This document shows, piece after piece, positions 25,875-34,516 of a stretch of DNA of 61,604 nucleotides. Under the pieces are notes generated by a model, which saw only the letters and a list, made by a program, of their open reading frames with translations, had not been told where the DNA came from and did no database searches. Each line of letters begins with the position of its first letter. Position 1 is the first letter of the stretch. Origin of the DNA: Streptomyces sp. NRRL F-6492 (lineage in GTDB: Bacteria > Actinomycetota > Actinomycetes > Streptomycetales > Streptomycetaceae); the NCBI RefSeq assembly GCF_001280125.1, contig NZ_LGEG01000223.1, positions 1-61,604 on the forward strand. Direction: 5' to 3'. A program made the translations under genes and the position numbers.

Positions 25875-26067
25875 ATCTGACAGACTCACCGGCCGGGCTT
25901 TGACCCGTCGCACTGCGTGGCCGGACCATCGCAGAGCGAGGCGGCACGGGCCGGGCCGGTTAATGCCCCAGGCCGGGAACCGGGCCCGTGCGCCTCGCCT
26001 TTCGCACGGATCCGCCCCGGCTCGGGCGGTGATCCAGTCGCCGGTCGCGATCACCGGCTGTATGCCC

Positions 26068-26399
26068 TGGCGGTGGACGGTGCCCTCGATGAGGCCGTAC
26101 ATCCGGTCGGCCGCGAAGTGCACCTCGTTCTCGTCCTCCAGCCCGAACGGCTCCGGGTCCACCAGGAAGTGGTGCTTGTCCGGCAGGTCGAGCCGCACCT
26201 CGTCGACCGTGGGGACGTGGTCCGGGACCCGGTCCGCCATCGCGTGCGGGGTCTGCTGGAGCGAGTGGCCGTACGTCTCAGCGAACGCCTCCAGCAGGCG
26301 CCGGCGCGCCTTCCCGTACGAGCGGTCCCGGTCGTGCTCCGGGTCGGCCGCCGCCGTGGCCGAGTTCGCCCAGCGGGCGGTCACCTTGGTGGCGAGGCC
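26068..26399 (-). pseudogene. C-terminal remnant of urate oxidase
   Basis: About 110 codons read A-T-K-V-T-A-R-W, then S-Y-G-K-A-R-R-R-L-L-E-A-F-A-E-T-Y, L-Q-Q-T-P-H-A-M, then L-P-D-K-H-H-F-L-V-D and A-A-D-R-M-Y-G-L-I-E-G-T-V. This is the distinctive second tandem domain of uricase, including the K-H-H-F and D-R-P/M-Y-G-L-I-E motifs. The first ~190 residues are absent and no start codon precedes it; the winged-helix gene ends exactly where homology begins. A deletion removed the 5' part. Confidence 0.75.
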
Positions 26400-26401
26400 C
26401 G

Positions 26402-27550
26402 TCACCCCGCGGGCAGCACCCGGGTCTCGGCCGCCGGGAAGCCCTTGGCCCACCAGTGGTCGTAGCGGCGGTAGACCAGCGGGTCCCGGGCGGCGAGGAG
26501 GCCGCCGAGCGCCGCGGCCTCGGCGGCCAGACCCTCCCAGACCCCGGCGGGCAGCGGGTGGAAGGCCGTGGCCTCGATCCCGCCGTCGACGGGCCGCCAG
26601 ACCCCGGCGACGTACCCGTCGACGAGGAGCGTCGGCAGCGTGTCGCCGTTCGCCCGGATCACCGGCCCGCGGTACGCGGGCGGGATGATCCGGGAGCGGT
26701 CCGCGTACACGAGGAGGACGCTGTCCCACATGGCGAGGAGGCGCGGCGGGGCCGGGGTCTCCCCGTCGGGGAGCGGCGCGCCCGGGACGTCGTACAGCAC
26801 CGTCCCGTCGGCCCCCTCCAGCCGCACCAGCTCCCCCTCCAGCGTCCGGACCGCCTCGCGCACCAGACGGCGGGGCGCCGTCGTGAACTGCGCCATGTCC
26901 GCCGCGGACGCCGGACCGAACCCCTCCAGGAAGCGCCGGAGCAGCACGGCCAGACCGGCGGCGGACGCCTCCGGGTCGGTGAGCGCGGGCCGTTCGGACG
27001 CCGTGACGAAGGACTGCTCGCTCCCGAACGCCCACGGCGGGCCCGTCGGCGCGTGCCACAGCGGCGCGTACTGCCGCACCATCCGCCAGACCACGGGGTC
27101 CACCGGCCCGCTCCGGCCCCGGGCGACCAGCTCCCGCAGCTCGGCCCCGGGCCGGGCCTCCGCGGCGTGGGCGAGCAGGCCGGGCAGGAGCGCGTCGGCG
27201 TCGGCGGCGGTGAACCCGGCCGCCTCGAACCGGGGGTCGTGGAGCCGCCCGCCGCGCAGCGTCGGCTCCATGGCCTCCCGGAAGGACCGGTAGTCGTCGG
27301 CGTGCACCTGGTGGAGGGTGAGCCGCATCAGCGTCGACCGGACCACCCGGAACCCGTTCAGGGCCTCGTCGAATCGCTCCGGAGCGAAGCCCGCGACCCG
27401 GTTCCACAGCGCCACGTACGGCGAACCCGGCCGCTGCGCCTGGAGCGCCACCACCCGCCGCACGGCGTCCTCGACGCGGACCGGCTCGCGGGCGAGGAGC
27501 AACTGCCGGGCGAGGGTGGAGCGGTTGAGGGCGCGCGGGGTGATCACCAT
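26402..27550 (-). CDS. Winged-helix DNA-binding domain protein (HTH_42/AlkX-like)
   Basis: The 382-aa protein belongs to the YcaQ/AlkZ-like winged-helix superfamily: L-N-R-S-T-L-A-R-Q-L-L-L at the N-terminus, V-V-A-L-Q-A-Q-R-P-G-S-P-Y and L-M-R-L-T-L-H, and near the end L-P-T-L-L-V-D-G-Y-V-A-G-V-W. The AlkZ QxQ signature is approximated by Q-A-Q, so a role in lesion repair is possible; most homologues are uncharacterised. The start ATG 27550 has no strong ribosome site. It is divergent from the CYTH-like gene. Confidence 0.75.
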   Translation of the reverse strand: MVITPRALNRSTLARQLLLAREPVRVEDAVRRVVALQAQRPGSPYVALWNRVAGFAPERFDEALNGFRVVRSTLMRLTLHQVHADDYRSFREAMEPTLRGGRLHDPRFEAAGFTAADADALLPGLLAHAAEARPGAELRELVARGRSGPVDPVVWRMVRQYAPLWHAPTGPPWAFGSEQSFVTASERPALTDPEASAAGLAVLLRRFLEGFGPASAADMAQFTTAPRRLVREAVRTLEGELVRLEGADGTVLYDVPGAPLPDGETPAPPRLLAMWDSVLLVYADRSRIIPPAYRGPVIRANGDTLPTLLVDGYVAGVWRPVDGGIEATAFHPLPAGVWEGLAAEAAALGGLLAARDPLVYRRYDHWWAKGFPAAETRVLPAG

Positions 27551-27700
27551 GGGGGTGATTCTCTCTCGCGGGAGAGGTGTTCGAACGGACTTTCGGGGAG
27601 GGTGGCGGGGGTGGCCGGTGGGTTTCCGGTCGTCGCCGGTTCACCCGGGGCACGCCCCGGCGCCACGCGGTCCTCACCCGGCCCCGTGAGGATCGGCCGC

Positions 27701-28564
27701 ATGACCCTCACCTCGCGGGCCCCGCGCCCCGCCGCGGCCGCCTCCGCCGTCGCCCTCGCCGCCGTCGCGCTCCTCGTCCCGGGCGCGCCGGCGCACGCCG
27801 CCTCCAACGCCGTCCCCACGTACGAGGTGAAGATCAACCTCACGGCCGCCGCCCTCGACTCCTCCCACGCGCCGAGCGCGGCCGTGAAGTCGGCGTTCGG
27901 CATCACCGGTTCCGCCAAGGCCCGTTCGTACGCCTACTACGACACCGACGGACTCGCCCTCGACGCCGAGGGGTGGAGCGTCCGGCTGCGCCACAAGGAC
28001 GGGTCCTCGTTCGAGGAGACGTACAAGAAGCGCTTCCCCGTCACGAACGGCGACCTCACGGCCGCGCTGGACACGGCCAGGGCCGCCGGCTTCGACAGCG
28101 CCGACACCACCTACAAGGCCGAGGTCGACTGGGGCTACGCCAAGCAGACGCTGAGCTTCAGCAACGAGAAGAGCCGCAGCGCCAAGGGCTACGCGGGCAC
28201 CGCGCTCCCGGCGAGCGCCACCGGCCGCGACTGGCTGGCCGCCGACGTCCCCGGCAAGCTGGACAAGTGGGGCGGCACCGGCTGGGGCAAGGGCCTCCTC
28301 CAGCAGTCCCGCGCCCACGGACCGGTCACCGCCAAGGTGTACGGCGGGGAGTGGGGCGCCTCCGACGACGCGAGCATCGAGGTGCTGCCGGTGGTCGGCG
28401 CGGACGGGACCGGCACGGAGTACGTCGTCGAACTGTCCTTCAAGACCGACTCCCGGACCGACGCGGCCGAACTGCACGCGGACGCCGTGGCCCTCGCCGA
28501 GTCCAAGGGCTGGCTGTACCACGGGGACATCCTCAAGACGCGGCTGATCCTCGACCGTTACTAG
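27701..28564 (+). CDS. Secreted CYTH-like domain protein
   Basis: The 287-aa protein has a classical signal peptide (basic start, Ala/Val-rich core, A-H-A-A-S cleavage at ~33). The mature part looks like a CYTH/triphosphate-tunnel fold: an early E-V-K-I-N-L strand, Y-Y-D-T-D-G, W-S-V-R-L-R-H-K-D-G, Y-K-A-E-V-D-W and a late V-V-E-L-S-F-K. CYTH proteins are usually cytoplasmic phosphohydrolases or cyclases, so export is notable. The start ATG 27701 has GAGG upstream. Confidence 0.65.
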   Translation: MTLTSRAPRPAAAASAVALAAVALLVPGAPAHAASNAVPTYEVKINLTAAALDSSHAPSAAVKSAFGITGSAKARSYAYYDTDGLALDAEGWSVRLRHKDGSSFEETYKKRFPVTNGDLTAALDTARAAGFDSADTTYKAEVDWGYAKQTLSFSNEKSRSAKGYAGTALPASATGRDWLAADVPGKLDKWGGTGWGKGLLQQSRAHGPVTAKVYGGEWGASDDASIEVLPVVGADGTGTEYVVELSFKTDSRTDAAELHADAVALAESKGWLYHGDILKTRLILDRY

Positions 28565-28718
28565 GGGGTGTCCGGAAGGTCCCGGACCTCGTGGCTCCCG
28601 GCGTTCACCCAGGGATCGCCCCGGCGTCGTGAACGCGTCGCCCCTTGTTGTGGCCGGAAATGGACCATGGGCCCGCCCCCACGGGCGACATTCCATGTGT
28701 TCAAGGGAGTTCCTCCAG

Positions 28719-30068
28719 ATGATTCCGCGCCTCCTGCGCCGCCGGCCCGCCGCCGTGGTCCTGCCGTTGTCCGCCGCGCTCGCCCTCACGGTGGTCGGGG
28801 GGACGGCGGACGGGGCGTCGGCGCACCGCGGCCACGGCGGTCCCGCCGGCCGCGTCGTCTCCGTCTCGACCCTGCCCGACATCCCGCTGGCCGCCTTCAG
28901 CAACGGCATGGTCCCGGGCGGCGTCGCGGACGACCGGGACGTCGACCTGGGCGGCATCGGCAGCGACCTGTTCCCGGCGGAGCGGCGCGGCGAGTACTGG
29001 ACCGTCACCGACCGCGGCCCCAACGGCCAGATAGAGATCGGCAAGGACAAGCGCCGCACCTTCCCCGTGCCCGGCTTCGACCCGGCCATCGTGAAGATCC
29101 GCGCCGTCGGCGGCCGGATCCAGGTCCTCGGGTCCATCCCGATCACCACCTCCCACGGCGCCCCCGTGACCGGCCTGCCCAACCAGCCCGGCCGCGACGA
29201 GGCCCCGTACACGTACGACGCCTCCACCCCGCTCCCGTACGACCCCAACGGCCTGGACACCGAGGGCATCGTGCGGGACCGGGACGGCGGCTTCTGGCTG
29301 GTGGACGAGTACGGTCCGTCCCTCGTCCACGTCTCCGCGAAGGGCCGGGTCCTCGCCCGCCACGTGCCGAAGGGGCTCGGCCTGACCGGTGCCGACTACC
29401 CGGTGGTCGAGTCGCTGCCCGCGATCCTCCTCAAGCGCAAGATCAACCGCGGCTTCGAGGGCCTCGCGCTGCTCCCCGGCGGCGACCTCGTCCTCGGCCT
29501 CCAGAGCCCGCTGCTCAACCCCGACGAGGCCGCCGGCAAGGACTCCCGCACCACCCGGCTGCTGCGCTTCTCGCCGCGCGCGAACCGGGTCACCGCCGAG
29601 TACGCCTACCGCTTCGACCCGGTCGGCACCGTCGAGCCCGGCCAGACCAAGACCTCCGAGCTGAAGCTCTCCGCGCTCGTCGCCCTCGGCGGCGACCGCC
29701 TCCTCGTGCAGGAGCGCACCGACAAGTCCGCCCGCCTCCACGAGGTCCGCCTCCGCCGGAGCGACGACATCCTGGGCTCCGTCTGGGACACCGGCGTGCG
29801 GCCCGGACTGGAGCAGCTCGACGACCCGGCGGCGGCGGGCGTGCCCGTCCTGCGGAAGAGCCTGGTCGTCGACCTCAACACGGTGAAGGGCGTCCCCGGC
29901 AAGATCGAGGGCGTCGCCGTCGAGGGCTCCTCGACCCTCGTCCTGCTCAACGACAACGACTTCGGCATGACGGACGGCCCCGGCGCCTTCGACGCGAGGG
30001 GCCGCCTGGTCGACAGCGGCGTGGAGACCACCCTCGTCAAGGTGCGGCTGGACCGCCCCGTCCGCTGA
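28719..30068 (+). CDS. Secreted esterase-like activity of phytase family protein
   Basis: The 449-aa exported protein has a signal peptide at 1-35 (R-R-R core, A-S-A-H-R). The domain matches the phytase-like/esterase-like family (PF13449): W-T-V-T-D-R-G-P-N-G, G-L-D-T-E-G-I-V, W-L-V-D-E-Y-G-P-S, G-F-E-G-L-A, and a C-terminal N-D-N-D-F-G. It is a six-bladed propeller expected to act on phosphoesters or bind metal; activity is unproven. The start ATG 28719 has AAGGGAG 9 nt upstream; longer in-frame starts lack this. Confidence 0.82.
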   Translation: MIPRLLRRRPAAVVLPLSAALALTVVGGTADGASAHRGHGGPAGRVVSVSTLPDIPLAAFSNGMVPGGVADDRDVDLGGIGSDLFPAERRGEYWTVTDRGPNGQIEIGKDKRRTFPVPGFDPAIVKIRAVGGRIQVLGSIPITTSHGAPVTGLPNQPGRDEAPYTYDASTPLPYDPNGLDTEGIVRDRDGGFWLVDEYGPSLVHVSAKGRVLARHVPKGLGLTGADYPVVESLPAILLKRKINRGFEGLALLPGGDLVLGLQSPLLNPDEAAGKDSRTTRLLRFSPRANRVTAEYAYRFDPVGTVEPGQTKTSELKLSALVALGGDRLLVQERTDKSARLHEVRLRRSDDILGSVWDTGVRPGLEQLDDPAAAGVPVLRKSLVVDLNTVKGVPGKIEGVAVEGSSTLVLLNDNDFGMTDGPGAFDARGRLVDSGVETTLVKVRLDRPVR

Positions 30069-30103
30069 CGTCCCGATCCCCCCTCGCCCGCCCCACGGGA
30101 TCC

Positions 30104-31126
30104 TCACCGCAGGGTGAGGGGGGTCTCCGACCCGACGCGGGTCAGCTTCTCGGGGTTGCGGACGTAGTACAGGCCGGTGATGCGGCCGCCCTCGACCCGG
30201 AGCACCATGACGCCGTCGAACTCGCCGTCCAGGTGCACGGCGAGCGCCGGGTCGCCGTTGACCGAGGTCGGCTCGCAGGTGACCGCGAACCCGGCCTTCG
30301 CGGAGCCGCCGAGGTAGAAGCGGGCCACCTTCCCGGCGCCGACGACCGGCCGCACCGCGGCCCGCTTGACGCCGCCGCCGTCGCTCACCAGGACGACGTC
30401 GGGCGCGAGCACGTCGAGGAGGCCCTGGAGGTCCCTGGCCTCGACGGCGTTCCGGAACGACTCCAGGGCCGCCCTGGCCTCGGACGGGGAGACCACCCGG
30501 CGGGGACGGCGGGCGTCGACGTGCCGGCGGGCGCGGTGCGCGATCTGGCGGACGGCGGCGGGGCTCTTCCCGACGGCGGCGGCGATCTCGTCGTACCCCA
30601 CGTCGAAGGCCTCGCGCAGCACGAAGACGGCGCGCTCGGTCGGCGACAGCGTTTCGAGGACGAGCATCATCGCCATCGACACGCTCTCGGCGAGCTCGAC
30701 GTCCTCGGCCACGTCCGGCGCGGTCAGCAGCGGCTCGGGCAGCCACTGGCCGACGTACGCCTCCCGGCGGCGGCTCGCGGCGCGCAGCCGGTTGAGCGCC
30801 TGCCGGGTGGTGATCCGGACCAGGTAGGCGCGCCGGTCGCGGACCTGCTCCAGATCGACCTCGATCCAGCGCAGCCAGGTCTCCTGGAGGACGTCCTCGG
30901 CGTCGGCCGCCGAGCCGAGCATCTCGTACGCGACGGTGAAGAGCAGATTGCGATGGGCGACGAAGACGCCGGTGGCGGCACCGGGCCCGTCGCCGTCGCC
31001 CTCGCCGTCGCCGTCGCCGTCGCCGGTCGCGGGGGCTCCGGGGGCCGCCGCCTCGGACTCGCTCACGCCGAACTCCCTCACGTCGGGCCGCCGCACGTCG
31101 GGCTGCTTGGTGTCGGGCTGCTTCAC
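30104..31126 (-). CDS. sigJ: ECF41-type RNA polymerase sigma factor
   Basis: The 340-aa ECF sigma factor has region 2 at ~60-125 (L-F-T-V-A-Y-E-M-L-G-S-A-A-D-A-E-D-V-L-Q-E-T), the ECF41 linker W-L-P-E-P-L, region 4 at ~170-215, and a C-terminal SnoaL-like domain with D-G-G-G and N-P-E-K-L, known to control activity in place of an anti-sigma factor. Residues ~35-55 are a Gly/Asp repeat encoded by GTCGCC-type DNA repeats. The GTG 31126 has AAGGAA upstream and lies 10 nt after its partner's stop. The symbol is by family similarity. Confidence 0.85.
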   Translation of the reverse strand: MKQPDTKQPDVRRPDVREFGVSESEAAAPGAPATGDGDGDGEGDGDGPGAATGVFVAHRNLLFTVAYEMLGSAADAEDVLQETWLRWIEVDLEQVRDRRAYLVRITTRQALNRLRAASRRREAYVGQWLPEPLLTAPDVAEDVELAESVSMAMMLVLETLSPTERAVFVLREAFDVGYDEIAAAVGKSPAAVRQIAHRARRHVDARRPRRVVSPSEARAALESFRNAVEARDLQGLLDVLAPDVVLVSDGGGVKRAAVRPVVGAGKVARFYLGGSAKAGFAVTCEPTSVNGDPALAVHLDGEFDGVMVLRVEGGRITGLYYVRNPEKLTRVGSETPLTLR

Positions 31127-31136
31127 GTCGGTTCCT

Positions 31137-32366
31137 TCAGGGCCGGGACGGGCTGTCGGCGGTCCGCCGGAGCGCCTCCGGGGCAAGAGCCTCTCCCGTA
31201 CGCCCGGCCCGCGCCAGCCGCCGGCGCCGCGTGCTGCCGGGAACGCGGTGCAGACGGTACGAACCGGGGTCGCCGGCCTCGCCGGCCAGGTGCCGGACGA
31301 TGCCCTCGCACACCTTCTCCTTGAGCTTCGCGCCGAGGCGGCCGTCGATGTGGAACCGGACGGCGGTGTCGCGCCGGGCGAACTGGAAGACGCCCTCCTG
31401 CCGCCCGAGGCTGATGCACTGGCCGGCGAAGGACTCGTTGAGGGGCTTGGGCCGTTCCCCCGCGATCCGGGCGAGCACCGTGTCGGCGGCCCGCGCGCCC
31501 AGCGGGATCGCGGCCTGGCAGCTCATCCGCAGCGGCAGGCCCGAGGGCGCCGCCGAGTCCCCGGCCGCGACGACGCGCTCGTCGTCCACGCCGGTCAGCG
31601 TCTCGTCGGTGAGGAGACGGCCCAGGGCGTCGGTGCTCAGCCCGCTGCGCGCCGCCAGGTCCGGCACGCCGAACCCGGCCGTCCAGACCGTCACCGCGCT
31701 CGGCAGCTCGCGGCCGTCGGCGAGCCGTACGGCCTCGCGGGTCACCGCCGTCACCTTCGTACCGGGCCCGTCGACCACGGTCACCCCGAGCCGGGCCAGC
31801 CGCCGGGCGACCGAACGCCGGCCCCGGGAGTGCAGGTACGGGCCGAGCACGCCGCCGCAGACCAGGGTCACGGCCCGCCCGGCCTCCGCCAGCTCGGCGG
31901 CGGTCTCGATGCCGGTCGGGCCGGCCCCGACGACCGTCACCGGCGCCGTCGCGGGAGCGGCGTCGAGCGCGGGCCGCAGCCGCTCGGCCTCCTCCAGGGA
32001 GGCGAGCGGCCGGGCGTACTCCGCCGCTCCGGGCACGCCGGGATCGGCGCTTCCGCTGCCCACGGCGTAGACCAGGTAGTCGTAGCCGACGGTGCGGCCG
32101 TCGGCCAGCGTGACGCGGCGCCCGGCCGTGTCGATCCGCTCGGCGCTGCCGACCACCAGCCGGACGCGCCCGCCCAGTACCTCCGGGTAGCCGACGACGG
32201 CCTCGCCGGTCCCGCCCACCAGCTCGTGCAGCCGGACCCGGTGGACGAAGGACGGACGCGGGTTGACCAGCGTCACCGTCACGTCGTCGCGCCGCGTCAG
32301 CCGGTTGGCCGCCATGACACCGGCGTACCCGCCGCCGATCACGACCACCTCGGTGTTCTCGGTCAT
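31137..32366 (-). CDS. FAD/NAD(P)-dependent oxidoreductase (NDH-2-like)
   Basis: The 409-aa protein has two nucleotide-binding motifs: V-V-V-I-G-G-G-Y-A-G-V at the N-terminus for FAD and V-T-V-V-G-A-G-P-T-G-I-E at ~145 for NAD(P)H, plus V-V-A-A-G-D-S-A at ~285. It is the co-transcribed partner of the ECF41 sigma factor, a pairing known for this sigma group. The start ATG 32366 has a GGAGGAGA site. An ECF41-type promoter lies upstream. The physiological substrate is not known. Confidence 0.85.
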   Translation of the reverse strand: MTENTEVVVIGGGYAGVMAANRLTRRDDVTVTLVNPRPSFVHRVRLHELVGGTGEAVVGYPEVLGGRVRLVVGSAERIDTAGRRVTLADGRTVGYDYLVYAVGSGSADPGVPGAAEYARPLASLEEAERLRPALDAAPATAPVTVVGAGPTGIETAAELAEAGRAVTLVCGGVLGPYLHSRGRRSVARRLARLGVTVVDGPGTKVTAVTREAVRLADGRELPSAVTVWTAGFGVPDLAARSGLSTDALGRLLTDETLTGVDDERVVAAGDSAAPSGLPLRMSCQAAIPLGARAADTVLARIAGERPKPLNESFAGQCISLGRQEGVFQFARRDTAVRFHIDGRLGAKLKEKVCEGIVRHLAGEAGDPGSYRLHRVPGSTRRRRLARAGRTGEALAPEALRRTADSPSRP

Positions 32367-32417
32367 GGTGTCTCCTCCGCTCAAGGGGTCGGCCCTCTGT
32401 GAAGGGCTCGTCCTCAA

Positions 32418-32444
32418 GACACCGCGCGACCGGTTCCTGTGACA
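32418..32444 (-). promoter_or_regulatory. ECF41-type promoter
   Basis: On the minus strand TGTCACA is followed after exactly 16 bp by TGTC. This matches the known ECF41 consensus TGTCACA-N16-CGTC with one change. It precedes the oxidoreductase-sigJ operon, as expected for autoregulation. Confidence 0.7.
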
Positions 32445-32651
32445 CTTCCGGCGCCCTGTGACGCGGGTCACCCGCCGCGACCGGCTCCCAGGGCCACGCC
32501 CCGGGGGATACCGCACAGGTTTACCCGGGATCAACTCCTGGTGGGACGCGCACGGATACGGCCGGACTCTAACGTCGTGCATGTCCATGACCGACCTGTC
32601 CGACACGGGGTCCGGGGCCGCACGGGCCCGGGGCGACCGGAGGGGGATCAC

Positions 32652-33086
32652 ATGTTCCGTTCACGCCCGAGGCCCGCGTCCGCTGTTCCACGCCCGAGGT
32701 CCGCGTCCGTCGTCTCGCGCCGGAAGTCCGCGTCCGTCGTCGCCTCGGCCTCCGCCGCGCTCTTCGCGGCGGGCCTCGTCCTCGCGCCGGGCGCGTCCGC
32801 CGACGCCTTCCGCTGCGGCTCGTCCGGCAGCGACCCCAGGGCCTGGTGCGCCTACGTGCAGAAGGCGCCCAGCGGCCTGAAGGTCCACAGCAGGCCCAGC
32901 ACGACCTCCACCACCCTCTGGACCCTCGCCAACGGCACCAAGGTCGAGGTCGACTGCTGGACCACCGGGACCTCCGTCAACGGCTACAACGTGTGGGCCG
33001 GCCTCTACTCGGCCTCCGGCTACCGCTACGTCAGCGACTACTACCTGACCACGGGCCGGATCCAGAACTACGTGCCCCACTGCTGA
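32652..33086 (+). CDS. Small secreted SH3-like protein
   Basis: The 144-aa protein has a long twice-repeated basic leader (R-P-R-P-A-S, R-P-R-S-A-S), a hydrophobic core and A-S-A-D-A cleavage at ~50. The ~95-residue mature part has four Cys and a bacterial SH3-like pattern (V-H-S-R-P-S-T-T-S-T-T-L-W-T-L; T-K-V-E-V-D-C-W; V-S-D-Y-Y-L). It likely binds the cell wall or extracellular ligands. The ATG 32652 follows GGAGGGGG. Confidence 0.75.
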   Translation: MFRSRPRPASAVPRPRSASVVSRRKSASVVASASAALFAAGLVLAPGASADAFRCGSSGSDPRAWCAYVQKAPSGLKVHSRPSTTSTTLWTLANGTKVEVDCWTTGTSVNGYNVWAGLYSASGYRYVSDYYLTTGRIQNYVPHC

Positions 33087-33101
33087 CCACTCCCGGCACG
33101 C

Positions 33102-33138
33102 CCCCGCGTGCGCGGTACGGGGGTCCGCGCACGCGGGG
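33102..33138 (+). terminator. Hairpin terminator
   Basis: A perfect 13-bp stem (CCCCGCGTGCGCG and complement) with an 11-nt loop lies just after the SH3-like gene. Confidence 0.75.
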
Positions 33139-33157
33139 CTCTTCCACCCCGCCGGCC

Positions 33158-33217
33158 TGCGTCGCGGCGGTCTGCGTCGCGGCGGCCTGCGTCGCCCCGG
33201 TCTGCGTCGCGGCGGCC
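33158..33217 (+). repeat. Four tandem 15-bp repeats
   Basis: Four near-perfect copies of TGCGTCGCGGCGGYC lie between the terminator and the next gene; role unknown. Confidence 0.7.
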
Positions 33218-33262
33218 GGAACGAACTTGGCCGACCGTACGGCGCCGACCGATGATGTCCGC

Positions 33263-33982
33263 ATGACCGACGACCCGGCGCTCCACACCCTGACCCTGCG
33301 GCACAGGATCCCGGACGACTGGGCGGCGGACCCCTGGGCCGAGGTGCGGCCCCTGATCGACGGCGTGGACGTCCTGAAGGAGGTCCACCCGGACGGCATG
33401 GCGCCCAGTTGCCGGTACTGGACGGGGCCGGCCGGGACCTGGCCGCTGGCGGCCGCGGAGGAACCCCGCAGGATCATGATCACCGAGCCGACCTGCACGG
33501 CCGGCTGCTGCGGCGCCCTGTACGTCACCGTGCGCCGCGAGGGCGGCCTGGTGGTCTGGGACTCCTGGGAGAACACCGGCGGGAGCGGTGCCGTACCGCC
33601 GCCCTACCGCTTCGACGCCGCCCGGTACGAGGCCGAACTCGCCCGGGCCGCGGCGGACCGCGACTGGGAGGAGCGGGTGGACACCGTCGCCCGCCTCCTC
33701 GGCCGCATCCTCGACGACAGCGGCTGGTTCGCGCGCTGGGACTGCGTCCTCACGAACGTCTCGCCCCGCCGTGAGGAGCCCGGCGTGCCCGAGGAGCTCA
33801 CGAACCCGGAGGGCGTCGACGTCGACTTCCACCACGACCGGGGCCCGGGCAACCCCCCGGACGTCTACCGGTACGAACTCCTCACCACCCACGACGGCTC
33901 CCCGGAACAGGAGGCCCACCGCCTCGCCGCCCCCATCCTGGCGGCCGACCCCCGTGGAACCGCCTGGAAGCCGGAACGCTGA
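33263..33982 (+). CDS. Hypothetical protein, Trp-rich, soluble
   Basis: The 239-aa protein has no recognised domain. It starts M-T-D-D-P-A-L-H-T-L-T-L-R-H-R-I and contains a Cys-rich patch (E-P-T-C-T-A-G-C-C-G-A-L-Y-V-T-V) followed by a beta-like stretch and an acidic helical C-terminal half. There is no signal or membrane segment. The start is ATG 33263; the frame is open upstream through the 15-bp repeats but has no ribosome site there. Confidence 0.6.
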   Translation: MTDDPALHTLTLRHRIPDDWAADPWAEVRPLIDGVDVLKEVHPDGMAPSCRYWTGPAGTWPLAAAEEPRRIMITEPTCTAGCCGALYVTVRREGGLVVWDSWENTGGSGAVPPPYRFDAARYEAELARAAADRDWEERVDTVARLLGRILDDSGWFARWDCVLTNVSPRREEPGVPEELTNPEGVDVDFHHDRGPGNPPDVYRYELLTTHDGSPEQEAHRLAAPILAADPRGTAWKPER

Positions 33983-34060
33983 GGGCCGTTCGCGCGACGG
34001 CGGGCCGGGAACCCGTCGCGGAGGGCGGACCGGGCGCGCCGAAAGGCCGCCGAAGCCCTC

Positions 34061-34306
34061 CTACTCGTAGTCCGCGGCCGCGCGGAGAGCGCGGGCCATG
34101 AAGGTCCAGTCCCCACGGGGAGGGACCACCTCGCCGGCGTTCCGATAGGCACCCGGCGAGTCCTCCACCCAGGCGGCGAGCGCCTCCAGGAAGGCCTCCA
34201 GGGTGCCGTTCTCCCACTCCCGGACGCCGAACTCCCGACGCAGCTCCCGGAGGAAGCCGACCAACTGCTCACGGCTGCGCATCTCGTCGTCCGGTTTGAA
34301 GGCCAT
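34061..34306 (-). CDS. Small conserved hypothetical (DUF7660-like)
   Basis: The 81-aa acidic helical protein has the pattern W-E-N-G-T-L-E-A-F-L-E-A-L-A-A-W-V-E-D and a C-terminal A-A-D-Y-E. From memory this matches the DUF7660 family of actinobacterial small proteins with no known function. It is the last gene on the chromosomal side before the tRNA fragment. Confidence 0.55.
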   Translation of the reverse strand: MAFKPDDEMRSREQLVGFLRELRREFGVREWENGTLEAFLEALAAWVEDSPGAYRNAGEVVPPRGDWTFMARALRAAADYE

Positions 34307-34375
34307 GGCGGCACGCTACCTCCCGACCAGCGAAAAGACCCTCCCGAAGGAGGGTCCCGGTCGTGCGGAGAAAAG

Positions 34376-34428
34376 CGCCCCCGGCAGGACTCGAACCTGC
34401 GGCCAAGTGCTTAGAAGGCACTTGGTGG
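34376..34428 (-). tRNA. 3' half of tRNA-Arg(TCT), probable attachment-site remnant
   Basis: On the minus strand the anticodon arm (AGTGC-CTTCTAA-GCACT, anticodon TCT), a 5-nt variable loop, a complete T arm (GCAGG-TTCGAGT-CCTGC), the acceptor 3' strand CGGGGGC and discriminator G are intact. Upstream of the anticodon arm nothing fits a D arm or the 5' acceptor strand (expected GCCCCCG). Elements that integrate in tRNA genes leave exactly this 3' fragment at their far end. The orientation puts the element at higher coordinates and the intact tRNA at its other end, which is not in the window. Confidence 0.8.
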
Positions 34429-34516
34429 GATCCGCGAGTGGTGCTGTGTGACCTGCGTCTTTGTTGGCATTCACAGGTTCCGCGCTCGATCTCCTGGCGT
34501 TTTTCGGGACAGTCCT

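Noticed and set aside
25812..26067. Continuation of the uricase remnant frame
   Set aside because: Beyond about 26,068 the residues no longer fit uricase; the frame stays open only because of composition.
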